Origin: Legionella cincinnatiensis
Lineage (GTDB): Bacteria > Pseudomonadota > Gammaproteobacteria > Legionellales > Legionellaceae
Length of the DNA: 64,000 nt
Direction of reading: 5' to 3'
NCBI RefSeq assembly: GCF_900452415.1
Contig: NZ_UGNX01000001.1
Coordinates: 3,534,001-3,598,000 of the forward strand
Shown here: one piece after another, positions 9,693 through 17,694 of the stretch
Layout of the letters: the number at the start of each line of letters is the position of its first letter
How positions within the stretch are numbered: the stretch's first letter is position 1
Program-made: the position numbers and the translations under genes
The notes under the pieces: model-generated
Database searches by the model: none
Told to the model about the DNA's origin: nothing
Seen by the model: the letters and a program-made list of their open reading frames with translations, nothing else

Positions 9693-10292
9693 ATGACTTT
9701 TACAAAATCCGATAAAAATACCCTCTCTTATAATCCAATGATTGTATTTAACTCTCCTCATAGAAACTCTTATCGTCGCATTACTGTGATTAATAATTAT
9801 CCCTGGTATCGATCTACCGGCAAAAATTCGGGTTATGAAGGAACCTGGTTCTTTTTTGGAGGTATTCTAGAAACAAAAACCAACCATCATTCACGGGGTT
9901 GGTTTATTAAACCCAAATCATTAGCTGAAGAACGTTATAATAAAACTCGTTTTTTTGGTCCCAGTGTTTCTCATTATGTACGTAAACATTCAATACATAA
10001 GTTGATTAGTTTTTCACGTTTTGGAGATATTGAGAAAGCATGTATTTCCGCCTCCATCGGTGGAGGATTTTGGCGATCCTGCAAAGGAAAACGCCTGAGA
10101 TGTTATCTAAAGAAAAACTATTCTCATTATTTCCTCCCCCCAGAAATAATAAAGAACATACGTCAATCAGCCATACGTACTGACTTAACCATTTATTCAA
10201 ATCCCGAAGAGGTAAATCTTTGGCTAAGAGAACAAGGGGTAACTACCTTAGGAGTGTTACATAATGAATCACTACTCATACGCCCTAATTGA
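9693..10292 (+). CDS. Basic protein of unknown function
   Basis: 199 aa, start ATG at 9693. Rich in Arg, Lys, Tyr, Trp and aromatic residues (NNYPWYRSTGKNSGYEGTWF), with no signal peptide and no membrane segment. I recognise no catalytic motif. Two Gly-rich turns (FFFGGIL, SIGGGFW) are notable. It stands alone on the plus strand between the minus-strand wall operon and a minus-strand LysR gene. Codon use looks ordinary for the window. An effector role is possible from its orphan character but nothing in the sequence proves it. Confidence 0.55.
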   Translation: MTFTKSDKNTLSYNPMIVFNSPHRNSYRRITVINNYPWYRSTGKNSGYEGTWFFFGGILETKTNHHSRGWFIKPKSLAEERYNKTRFFGPSVSHYVRKHSIHKLISFSRFGDIEKACISASIGGGFWRSCKGKRLRCYLKKNYSHYFLPPEIIKNIRQSAIRTDLTIYSNPEEVNLWLREQGVTTLGVLHNESLLIRPN

Positions 10293-10329
10293 TAAATTAT
10301 TTCAGCTCTTATAATTCATAAGTTGTACA

Positions 10330-11229
10330 TCAAGAAGCTTTTTCATCTGTAGAATTTTGATTTTGCCATTTATTAAAAATATGTAAAAAGTTAGTGATTG
10401 CTCGCTCCTCCATTCTTTTTTTAAGGTAAAAGACATTAAAATTAAGGATTATATCTGTAGTATCAACATTTAGAACGTTTAATTGATCAGAAATCAATTT
10501 ACTCGGTAAGACACTCCAACCTAAATTAAATTCTACGAGACTTTTAATCGCATCAAGCGTACTAATCTCCAAACTCACATTTAAGTTTAATTGACTTTCA
10601 TCAAAAGCTCTTTCTACCTTATCTCGGATTACACCACTTTTTTGAGTAAAAATAGCAGGATAGTTTACAAAATCTGAAAGCGATAATACCCTATTGATTT
10701 GAGATAATTCATGGCTTTTATTGGCCACATAATAATATTTTTCTTGCCATAATTGAGTTGCAATAATTTTTGAAGGAAGATCACGTTCTGGGCTAATGAC
10801 AAGATCTACTGTTCCTCGGTTCAAATAATCTTCGATATCGTGTTCGGCCATTGTTCTTATGTGAATTATGAGTGAAGATTCTTCCGTTTTCAGATAACTG
10901 AGGAAACTTGGTAAGATATAATGAGAAACAAATACAGTAGCCCCAACAACTATATGATGTTGCAACATTTGAGCATCGTCTTTAAACGATTTTAATGCGC
11001 TGTTATATGCCGCTAACATTTGTCTTGCATAGGGAACAAAATGGCTTGCAGCTTCAGTCAATGTGATTTTTGAACCCTCGACAATAAATAAACGCACCCC
11101 CAATTCATTTTCCATTTTTTGAATACGTTTGCTCATTGCTGATTGAGTAATATGGACTCTCTTAGCAGCAAGCGTAAAAGACCGAAATTCAATGACTGCA
11201 AGAAATGATTTTATTTCAACTATATCCAT
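10330..11229 (-). CDS. LysR-family transcriptional regulator
   Basis: 299 aa, the usual LysR length. The first ~60 residues form the winged helix-turn-helix (MDIVEIKSFLAVIEFRSFTL then AAKRVHITQSAMSKRIQKME) with the family-typical recognition helix QSAMSKRI, followed by a linker helix and a C-terminal periplasmic-binding-protein-like effector domain (about 90-290). LysR proteins bind as tetramers and respond to a small molecule. The divergent neighbour downstream of its promoter is the decayed stretch and the IcmD-like gene at 11.4-12.1 kb, which may be a target, though no other candidate is identifiable. The gene on its other side runs towards it. Confidence 0.92.
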   Translation of the reverse strand: MDIVEIKSFLAVIEFRSFTLAAKRVHITQSAMSKRIQKMENELGVRLFIVEGSKITLTEAASHFVPYARQMLAAYNSALKSFKDDAQMLQHHIVVGATVFVSHYILPSFLSYLKTEESSLIIHIRTMAEHDIEDYLNRGTVDLVISPERDLPSKIIATQLWQEKYYYVANKSHELSQINRVLSLSDFVNYPAIFTQKSGVIRDKVERAFDESQLNLNVSLEISTLDAIKSLVEFNLGWSVLPSKLISDQLNVLNVDTTDIILNFNVFYLKKRMEERAITNFLHIFNKWQNQNSTDEKAS

Positions 11230-11438
11230 ATTCTTATTACCGTTTATTGTGAATTATAGATTCAATTATTAAGTTTTTCCTAAAGGAGTTTATCACCTCT
11301 ACCCCTTTTTAATAAATATGTAACTTAAAGGATTATGATTTAAACGAATACCCTATGCAAAATTGGAATTAAAATATTCTAACAATTTTATAATTAGGTG
11401 CTATGATTTAATTATGAACAAGTACAAGAGCGAATCAT

Positions 11439-11668
11439 ATGTCTGTAAAAAACGCTAATGAACCGAATCATTCTAGTGACTTAAGTAACAAAGAATCTTA
11501 TAGAACAAAAATCCAAATATGAGGTATTCAAGAAATCCATACAATTGAACAGTCAATTTCTTAACAGTTTTGGGAGGGGATGTTGGTCATGGTTCGAGTT
11601 ACATCGAGACACTCATTAATGACACAACATATCAATGGATTGAAGAATATGGTGGTAAATTAAATTGA
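11439..11668 (+). pseudogene. Possible decayed coding region before the icmD-like gene
   Basis: A 27-codon ORF starts at ATG 11439 (MSVKNANEPNHSSDL...) and ends at TGA 11520-11522; reading continues in the same frame as IQEIHTIEQSIS to another stop, and a third piece in a shifted frame (FLTVLGGDVGHGSSYIE... ending WIEEYGGKLN) runs to TGA 11666-11668. The last piece has protein-like composition. This looks like one small gene broken by a stop and a frameshift, but the parent family was not recognised and chance ORFs remain possible. Confidence 0.35.
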
Positions 11669-11678
11669 GGAGACAACA

Positions 11679-12080
11679 GTGAAAAATAAAGTCATTAGTA
11701 AATCAAGTTATAAACATTGGTTATCTAGTATTGTTTGTTTGGGGGTATTGGCTTTAGTCAGTCAAAATGCAGCTGCAGGTGATATGAGTGTAGGTGCCAT
11801 GGCATCACAAATTACCTCATCATTTACCAACCTGACTAAACTAATAACTGCAGGGTCTTATTTAGCCGGTTTAGCGTTTTCTATTGGTGCGATTATGAAA
11901 TTTAAACAGCACAAAGATAACCCAACCCAAATTCCCATTGGAACACCAATTGCCTTAGTTTTTATCTCTGCGGCTTTATTGTTCCTACCTTCTATTTTAG
12001 GAATCACCGGAACAACCATGTTCGGCTCAAGCGGCGGTGAAACTGCTGGTCCTACTGGTACCGTTTATACTAGTGGCTAG
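11679..12080 (+). CDS. IcmD/DotP-like Dot/Icm type IV secretion membrane protein (stand-alone copy)
   Basis: 133 aa from a GTG start with GAGGAG 8 nt upstream. A signal-like hydrophobic segment (SSIVCLGVLALVSQNAAAG) is followed by ITSSFTNLTKLITAGSYLAGL, then a KFKQHKDNP cytoplasmic loop and QIPIGTPIALVFISAALLFL, with a Gly/Ser/Thr-rich tail. This layout and the TAGSYLAGL / HKDNPTQIPIGTPI signature are those of IcmD (DotP) and its relative IcmC (DotE), small inner-membrane components of the Legionella Dot/Icm system. No other dot/icm gene is present here, so this is probably an extra paralogue rather than the locus copy. A strong terminator follows at 12117. Upstream is the decayed stretch. 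Confidence 0.82.
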   Translation: MKNKVISKSSYKHWLSSIVCLGVLALVSQNAAAGDMSVGAMASQITSSFTNLTKLITAGSYLAGLAFSIGAIMKFKQHKDNPTQIPIGTPIALVFISAALLFLPSILGITGTTMFGSSGGETAGPTGTVYTSG

Positions 12081-12116
12081 AAATGGCTTTTATATTATAC
12101 TGAAATTAATTTCAAA

Positions 12117-12148
12117 AATTCTCTCTCATCTGAGAGAGAATTTTTTTT
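12117..12148 (+). terminator. Rho-independent terminator of the icmD-like gene
   Basis: Perfect 11-bp stem AATTCTCTCTC (12117-12127) and GAGAGAGAATT (12132-12142), loop ATCT, then a run of T to about 12148. Confidence 0.9.
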
Positions 12149-12244
12149 AAAGAACAAATAGAAGATTGGCATAACAACTCGTGTAGCTTTTTATAAATAC
12201 GGCGATTAATTGTCAATAAAATATGCTCACTCTTTGTAGATAAA

Positions 12245-13480
12245 TCAACTAAATCGGCTAGCACTAAAGGGTAGTGGATCTACTATTAACTGCTCTCCAG
12301 TCATCATCTCAGCAAGCAAACGTCCAGTAACAGGTCCCAAAGTTAAACCGTGATGTCCATGTCCGAATGCAAACCAAAGACCCCGATGGCGTGGCGCTTG
12401 GCCAATAATTGGAAGCATGTCTGGCGTACAAGGCCTACATCCCATCCAAGGAAATTTATCAAGTCGTTCGGTGATGGGAAAAAGTGTGCGTGCAATAGGC
12501 TCTACTTGATTGAGTTGTACTGGAGTTTTTTGCGAATCTCGTCTTGCGAATTCAATTCCCGTAGTTAAGCGCACTCCACGCACCATAGGAGCGATTAAAT
12601 AACCTCTCTCAAAATCAAGTATTGGATGAATAAGTTTGGCATTCTCTTTCACGCCATAATGCATGTGATAGCCTCGCTTAACCGCTAGTGGAAAATGATA
12701 GCCAAAGCGAGAGCATAGAACATCTGACCAGGGACCTAAAGCAATTACCACAGAATCGCTATTAATTTGCCCCTGCTCTGTCTTAATTGTCCATGGCTCC
12801 GATAAGGTGAGTGCATCTCCGAAGAAAAAACGACCACCGAGGTGCTCAAAATAACGTGTATACGCAGCAACCAATGCACCTGGATCACTAATGGCTTCGG
12901 ATTCCGTATAATGAAGGGCCCCCAACAAAGATGGATCAAGATCAGGTTCAGTATGGTGTAACAAAGCAGTATCCAAAACTTTAAAGCGGATACCATGCTC
13001 AGCCTGGCATTTTTCAGCAAACTGTATTTCTGCCTCTTGCCTTTTTGTTGTCCTAAACACCTTAAGCCATCCTCCTGCACGCAATAAGTGCCTGACTCCA
13101 GCTGCTTCAGCAAGTAAATGATGTTCTGTAACGCTGTGTTGGATCAACGTTGCATAGGAACGAGCTATTTCTGCATGGCGCGATGAATGCGAATGAAACC
13201 AATATTTCCACAAAAAAGGGGTAAGTTTTAATATCGATGCGAGGTGATACCTCACTTCAGGTGAGCAATTCAAAGCGTATTTCATGAGAGAAGTGATGTC
13301 TCTTGGAAATGCATAGGGGTATACTCCTTCACGTTGAATTAACCCCGCATTACCAAATGACGTTTCACTTCCTGGTGAAGTTACATCCACCAAGGCTACC
13401 TCTCGCCCTCGCATTTGCAAATGAATTGCAACCGATACGCCAATAATTCCGCCACCAAGTACAACAGTATCAAATTTCAT
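12245..13480 (-). CDS. DadA-like FAD-dependent D-amino-acid dehydrogenase
   Basis: 411 aa. The N-terminus TVVLGGGIIGVSVAIHLQMRG is the FAD-binding GxGxxG motif, followed by the acidic end of beta-2 (EVALVD), and the C-terminus has LPIIGQAP and FAFGHGHHGLTLGPVTGRL, typical of the DAO superfamily, where the second half closes over the isoalloxazine. Closest general match is the DadA small-subunit type that oxidises D-amino acids to keto acids and passes electrons to quinone. Glycine oxidase or a sarcosine-oxidase relative are alternatives. It has no alanine racemase partner nearby, unlike classical dadAX. The start ATG at 13480 is preceded by GGGGAG at a good distance. Confidence 0.85.
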   Translation of the reverse strand: MKFDTVVLGGGIIGVSVAIHLQMRGREVALVDVTSPGSETSFGNAGLIQREGVYPYAFPRDITSLMKYALNCSPEVRYHLASILKLTPFLWKYWFHSHSSRHAEIARSYATLIQHSVTEHHLLAEAAGVRHLLRAGGWLKVFRTTKRQEAEIQFAEKCQAEHGIRFKVLDTALLHHTEPDLDPSLLGALHYTESEAISDPGALVAAYTRYFEHLGGRFFFGDALTLSEPWTIKTEQGQINSDSVVIALGPWSDVLCSRFGYHFPLAVKRGYHMHYGVKENAKLIHPILDFERGYLIAPMVRGVRLTTGIEFARRDSQKTPVQLNQVEPIARTLFPITERLDKFPWMGCRPCTPDMLPIIGQAPRHRGLWFAFGHGHHGLTLGPVTGRLLAEMMTGEQLIVDPLPFSASRFS

Positions 13481-13661
13481 AAAACATGATCTCCCCTGTC
13501 AATATAGGAAGTAGAATAAGTATTTTTTACTGTGTTTGTCTTTGTTAATCAAGCTCATCCAGTATAAGTGCTAAATTTATATAATTAGACTTGAGCGAAA
13601 CATCTCCTAGAGTCACGCATAAAACCTGAAAGCTCCCACAAAATTTAAAAAAGTGAGTCTG

Positions 13662-13699
13662 GTCGCTATTTAGAACCGTTCAACCTAAGGAGGGGCAAA
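13662..13699 (+). repeat. Fragment of a dispersed intergenic repeat
   Basis: This 38-bp stretch (GTCGCTATTTAG...GGAGGGGCAAA) closely matches 49418-49454 (GTCACTATTTAG...GGAGGGGCAAA), where it forms the left edge of a longer palindromic element. Here the rest of the element is lost. It lies in the 332-bp gap between the DadA-like and hsp20 genes, which otherwise shows no gene. Confidence 0.6.
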
Positions 13700-13812
13700 T
13701 AGTAACAGCTCCTTCTCTTTTGTAGGAAAGATTTCAATGAAATACTATACTGTCAAGAAGGTATATTCAAATGAGACTTTATCCTACTTAATATTTTTTC
13801 AGGAGCAACTTT

Positions 13813-14058
13813 ATGGCGCATCGCACCTCCCCTGAAGAGTCAGATCAAGAATTTGAAGAGTTCAGACAACAAATATCTCGAGTCCTCGATATCATGCACT
13901 TTTCCCAACCTTATTCTTGCTCTAACCTATGGTACCCACCAACAGATGTCTATGAAACGGATGAGGCTGTAATTGTAAAAACCGAAATCGCTGGGGTAAA
14001 ACTTGATGATTTTAATATTTCATTTGTGGATCAGAACATCTACTTTTATTTCATTTAA
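13813..14058 (+). pseudogene. Truncated small heat-shock protein (Hsp20/alpha-crystallin)
   Basis: 81 codons. Residues ~40-77 match the start of an Hsp20 domain: WYPPTDVYETDEAVIVKTEIAGV followed by DDFNISF and DQNI. A normal Hsp20 is ~140-170 aa, with the rest of the crystallin domain and an I-x-I/V tail; here the frame ends after DQNIYFYFI and no downstream frame resembles the missing half, which is replaced by AT-rich sequence. It therefore looks like a 3'-truncated, non-functional gene. Position directly upstream of lon suggests an original heat-shock hsp20-lon operon, with 93 bp now separating them. Confidence 0.75.
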
Positions 14059-14151
14059 AATAAAAAATAAATAATAAAACGAGATTCACTAAAATTTGAC
14101 TAATATTTATCCTAAAATCCAATAATAGAAGGGAATAAATAAGGAGTCTCT

Positions 14152-16563
14152 ATGGAGATTCAAACAAACAAGGAAAAAACAGAACGGCAAGTGAAAGAAC
14201 TTAGCATCCCCTCCGAATTACCTATTTTAACATTACGTGGAGCAGTTATCTATCCTATGACTGTTATGCCACTGAATGTAGGCCAGTCACGCTCCATTAA
14301 ACTAGCCCATGACGTAACAATTAGTTCCTCTCGTTTCATAGGAATAATGGCTATTAAAAATAATACCGTTGAAGAACCAAATCCTACCGATATTTATACG
14401 ATTGGCACTGCTTCAGTAATACATCGACTTATTCACTTATCAGACAACTCCGTACAATTAATCGTACGAGGAATAGAGAAAATTTATATTCAAGAATTTA
14501 CTTCCGTTGAACCTTATTTCAAAGCTCGTATTGAACTTGCACCTGAACAATATACTAAAAACAACCAAATTGAAGCCTTAATGCGAAATACCATTGAATT
14601 ATTACGTCATTTAATTTCATTAACACCGCATTTATCGGAAGATTTGTTAACCCTCGCGCTGAATACAAATGATCCGCGCCAACTTGTGTATCTTATTGCA
14701 GCGAATTTTAGATTGGAATTAAAAGATGCACAGGAGCTATTGGAGTTGAATCAAGTCGAGGACAAGCTTGTAAGACTCAATATGTTTTTAACCAGAGAAG
14801 TGGAAATTATTGAATTAGGAAAAAAAATCCAATCTCAAGCACAAAATGAACTCGATAAAACAGAACGCTATTTCATACTTCGGGAGCAACTAAAACAAAT
14901 TAAAAAAGAACTTGGTGAAGAGGACGAACAGGTTCTTGAACTCAGGGAATATGAAAATAAAATTGTCCAAACAAAGATGTCGGAAGAGGCTGAAAAAGAA
15001 GCAATACATGAACTCAATCGCATGAAAAAAATGCCTACTTCTGCTGCCGAATATCAAGTAATTAAAACCTATTTAGATTGGTTAGTTGAATTACCTTGGA
15101 ATAAAACAACGGAAGATAATCTTGATATCAATAGTGCCAGAAAAATCCTTGATGAAGATCATTATGATTTAAAAGAAGTGAAAGAGAGAATACTTGAGTA
15201 TCTGGCAGTACACAAACTTCGCCTTGAGCGTAACGATAAGGAACAATCATATACAGGCTCTATTCTTTGCTTTGTGGGGCCACCTGGAGTAGGTAAAACT
15301 TCTCTTGGACAATCTATTGCACGAGCACTTGGCCGAAAATTTATCAGAATTTCATTAGGTGGAATACATGACGAAGGAGAAATTCGCGGACATCGACGTA
15401 CTTATATTGGCGCCTTACCTGGGAGAATTATTCAGTCCATTAAGCGTGTGGAATCACGTAATCCTGTAATGATGCTGGATGAGGTAGATAAAGTAGGAGC
15501 CGATTTTCGCGGCGACCCTTCATCCGCTTTACTTGAGGCCCTTGATCCTGCACAAAATAAAACTTTTTCTGATCATTATCTGGATGTGAATTTTGATCTG
15601 TCACAAGTCATTTTCATCGGTACAGCGAATCAACTTGATCCCATTCAACCGGCGTTACGTGATCGTATGGAAATTATTACTCTTCCTGGTTATACAGATG
15701 ATGAAAAATTACATATCGCAACAAACTATCTCATCCCTCGCCAGATTAAGGAAAATGGCTTAATGCCGGAAGAAATTCAATTTGAGCATGATGCGATCCT
15801 GTTAATGACTCATGATTATACACGGGAAGCCGGTGTCCGCAATTTAGAACGAGAGATTGGCGCAATTTGTCGTAAAGTGGCAACACTTATTGCAGAGAAG
15901 AAAGCTAAGTCAGTCCCAATCACAAAGGATAAGGTTGTAGAATTACTTGGCAAACCCAAATATTATTCTGAAATTGCGGAACGAACCACCATTCCTGGAG
16001 TTGCAATCGGCCTTGCGGTAACGGTAGGTGGCGGCGATATTTTATTTATTGAAGCAACAAAAATGCCAGGGTCCAAAGGTTTTACAGTGACAGGGCAATT
16101 AGGCACAGTAATGAAAGAATCTGCTCAAGCAGCACTTTCTTATGTCCGCGCCAAAGCACATCAACTGGGAATAAAAGATAAAATTTTTGAAAAAAGCGAT
16201 ATTCATCTTCATATTCCAGAAGGAGCAATTCCTAAAGATGGCCCCAGTGCAGGTGTTACGATAGCAACAGCACTTGCTTCGTTGATGACCAATCGTTTAA
16301 TCAAAAGCGACGTTGGCATGACAGGAGAAATCACGTTAAGAGGTCGAGTGCTCCCCGTGGGTGGCATTAAAGAAAAAGTTCTTGCGGCTCATCGGGCTGG
16401 TTTAAAAACAGTAATTCTCCCTAAGCGTAATGATAAAGACTTAGAGGATTTACCTGACAAAGTCCGTAAAGAAATGAAATTTATCTTTGCAAAAGATGTC
16501 AGTGAAGTATTTGATGCGGCATTATGTCCAGCAAACACGAATGATGAATGTGCGAAACAGTAA
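14152..16563 (+). CDS. lon: ATP-dependent Lon protease (LonA type)
   Basis: 803 aa starting at ATG 14152 with GGAG 5 nt upstream. Order of domains: N-terminal substrate-binding LAN domain (~22-215), a coiled linker, AAA+ module with Walker [10 protein letters not shown] (~376-384) and Walker [10 protein letters not shown], then the Lon peptidase domain with KDGPSAG (catalytic Ser699) and GGIKEK (Lys742), a 43-residue spacing identical to the E. coli Ser-Lys dyad. It would degrade misfolded and regulatory proteins in the cytoplasm as a hexamer. Length is slightly above E. coli Lon (784). It follows a truncated hsp20; many genomes with such a pair also carry a second lon elsewhere next to clpX, so this may be an additional copy (inference). 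Confidence 0.97.
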   Translation: MEIQTNKEKTERQVKELSIPSELPILTLRGAVIYPMTVMPLNVGQSRSIKLAHDVTISSSRFIGIMAIKNNTVEEPNPTDIYTIGTASVIHRLIHLSDNSVQLIVRGIEKIYIQEFTSVEPYFKARIELAPEQYTKNNQIEALMRNTIELLRHLISLTPHLSEDLLTLALNTNDPRQLVYLIAANFRLELKDAQELLELNQVEDKLVRLNMFLTREVEIIELGKKIQSQAQNELDKTERYFILREQLKQIKKELGEEDEQVLELREYENKIVQTKMSEEAEKEAIHELNRMKKMPTSAAEYQVIKTYLDWLVELPWNKTTEDNLDINSARKILDEDHYDLKEVKERILEYLAVHKLRLERNDKEQSYTGSILCFVGPPGVGKTSLGQSIARALGRKFIRISLGGIHDEGEIRGHRRTYIGALPGRIIQSIKRVESRNPVMMLDEVDKVGADFRGDPSSALLEALDPAQNKTFSDHYLDVNFDLSQVIFIGTANQLDPIQPALRDRMEIITLPGYTDDEKLHIATNYLIPRQIKENGLMPEEIQFEHDAILLMTHDYTREAGVRNLEREIGAICRKVATLIAEKKAKSVPITKDKVVELLGKPKYYSEIAERTTIPGVAIGLAVTVGGGDILFIEATKMPGSKGFTVTGQLGTVMKESAQAALSYVRAKAHQLGIKDKIFEKSDIHLHIPEGAIPKDGPSAGVTIATALASLMTNRLIKSDVGMTGEITLRGRVLPVGGIKEKVLAAHRAGLKTVILPKRNDKDLEDLPDKVRKEMKFIFAKDVSEVFDAALCPANTNDECAKQ

Positions 16564-16633
16564 TGTTTTATCGAATTAACCCCATCATTTCCCATTTTGC
16601 GGTTAAACCCTTTCATGGTAAAATAATAACTAT

Positions 16634-16720
16634 ACATTAGGGGTGCCTGTTTCACTATTTTGGCTGAGAGGATCCACCAACCCTTTGAACCTGATCTCGT
16701 TAGTCTGAGCGGAGGAAAAT
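16634..16720 (+). promoter_or_regulatory. TPP (THI-box) riboswitch
   Basis: Diagnostic conserved blocks occur in order: GGGGTGCC (from ~16640), GGCTGAGAGG (16662-16671, the CUGAGA pyrimidine-sensor element) and ACCCTTTGAACCTGATC (16680-16696), followed by the closing strand AGTCTGAGCGGAGG. The closing strand contains GGAGGA (16711-16716), the ribosome-binding site of the GTG start at 16721, so ligand binding would hide the site and block translation. It controls the SemiSWEET gene and, through overlap, the thiamine pyrophosphokinase gene. Confidence 0.93.
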
Positions 16721-16987
16721 GTGTCTATTGTTATGCTTTCAGGTGTTGTTGCTTTTATTACTTCTTTTATTGGTTTATTACCGCAAATCGTTAAATCTTT
16801 AAAAACTCGATCCACTCAAGATCTTTCTATGATGATGTTGATTAATTACCTAGTCTGTTCTTTAGCATGGATTATTTATGGAAGCAGTACGAATTCTTTT
16901 TTTGTAATCAGTTCTAATGTAGTTGGCTTAATTATTAGTTTGCTGCTTATTCTACTAAAACGACATTATGATGCTCGATGTAATTAA
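16721..16987 (+). CDS. SemiSWEET (PQ-loop) small transporter, probable thiamine transporter
   Basis: 88 aa with three hydrophobic helices (about 4-22, 39-55, 60-80). The first helix contains the PQ signature (SFIGLLPQIVKSLKTRSTQD) and the second the typical NYLVCSLAWIIYG, both characteristic of SemiSWEET half-transporters, which dimerise to make a six-helix carrier. SemiSWEETs are known as sugar carriers; here the gene is the first one behind a TPP riboswitch and overlaps thiamine pyrophosphokinase by 20 bp, so import of thiamine or a precursor is the best inference. The GTG start at 16721 is chosen because GGAGGA lies 4 nt upstream; the overlapping ATG at 16719 is in another frame that ends after 27 codons. 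Confidence 0.88.
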   Translation: MSIVMLSGVVAFITSFIGLLPQIVKSLKTRSTQDLSMMMLINYLVCSLAWIIYGSSTNSFFVISSNVVGLIISLLLILLKRHYDARCN

Positions 16988-17627
16988 TTTAAAAGGGTAT
17001 CGATCAATTTTATGCCTCAATGGTGATTTACCTAATCCTGATTTTTTTATCACGATGAATTTACCCATCATTGCAGCTGACGGAGCAGCAAACCGTTTGT
17101 TTGAATTAGGTGTTCATCCTCAATTAATTATTGGAGATTTAGATTCTATCTCCACCCCTATTTTAGAAAGCTATCCTTTCCTGCATTTGCCCGATCAAGC
17201 AAGTAGTGATTATCAAAAAGCCATGCATTACTTAAGCGATAATAACTTACTACCCGCAATCATTGTAGGAGTAAACGGTGGTTTTTTGGATCATATACTC
17301 AATAATATTAATATCTTTATAACCACAGATTGCCTTTTATATTCACCACCAGTCAGAGGCTTTGTGCTCAGAGAAAAATCCCAACAAAATTTTTTATTAC
17401 CCGTTCAAACAAAAATTTCGTTACTAGGAATGCCAACAGCAATCCTTTCTTCACAGGGTTTGCAATGGGAGCTTCACGGCTCTCACCTTTCATTTCCAGG
17501 TAAAACCTCATGTTTTAATCGCACTCGATTACCAGAAGTTATATTAGAGACCCATCAAGGCACAGCATTAGTTCTAATTTATGAACAAACAATCACTGAT
17601 GCGGGCGTTTTGGGAGCATCGCAGTAA
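16968..17627 (+). CDS. Thiamine pyrophosphokinase
   Basis: 219 aa. Recognisable family features: a start-proximal CLNGDLP, ADGAANRLFELGVHPQLIIG with GDLDSI immediately after (the DGxxN and GDxDS motifs that bind ATP and Mg), then VGVNGGFLDHILNNI (the G-G-R/F-x-DH motif), and a C-terminal beta-rich thiamine-binding domain. The enzyme converts thiamine and ATP to thiamine diphosphate and AMP in the cytoplasm. It starts inside the SemiSWEET gene (ATG 16968 or 16971), which indicates translational coupling under the same TPP riboswitch. Together these give a salvage route that needs no de novo synthesis. Confidence 0.93.
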   Translation: MMLDVINLKGYRSILCLNGDLPNPDFFITMNLPIIAADGAANRLFELGVHPQLIIGDLDSISTPILESYPFLHLPDQASSDYQKAMHYLSDNNLLPAIIVGVNGGFLDHILNNINIFITTDCLLYSPPVRGFVLREKSQQNFLLPVQTKISLLGMPTAILSSQGLQWELHGSHLSFPGKTSCFNRTRLPEVILETHQGTALVLIYEQTITDAGVLGASQ

Positions 17628-17694
17628 TTAACCAACTCAAAATAGATACTCAATTTGCTAATAAGCCTACGCCCTTCACGCTTTTTCTCAATTT

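Noticed and set aside
11580..11663. 27-codon ORF behind a GGGAGGGG sequence
   Set aside because: Product has poor protein-like composition; the alternative frame ending at 11668 is more convincing as a remnant.
11679..12080. Reading this window as the Dot/Icm locus
   Set aside because: Only one icm-like gene is present and none of its usual neighbours occurs.
12745..13113. 122-codon minus-strand frame inside the DadA-like gene
   Set aside because: Same-strand frame shadow of a well-supported FAD enzyme.
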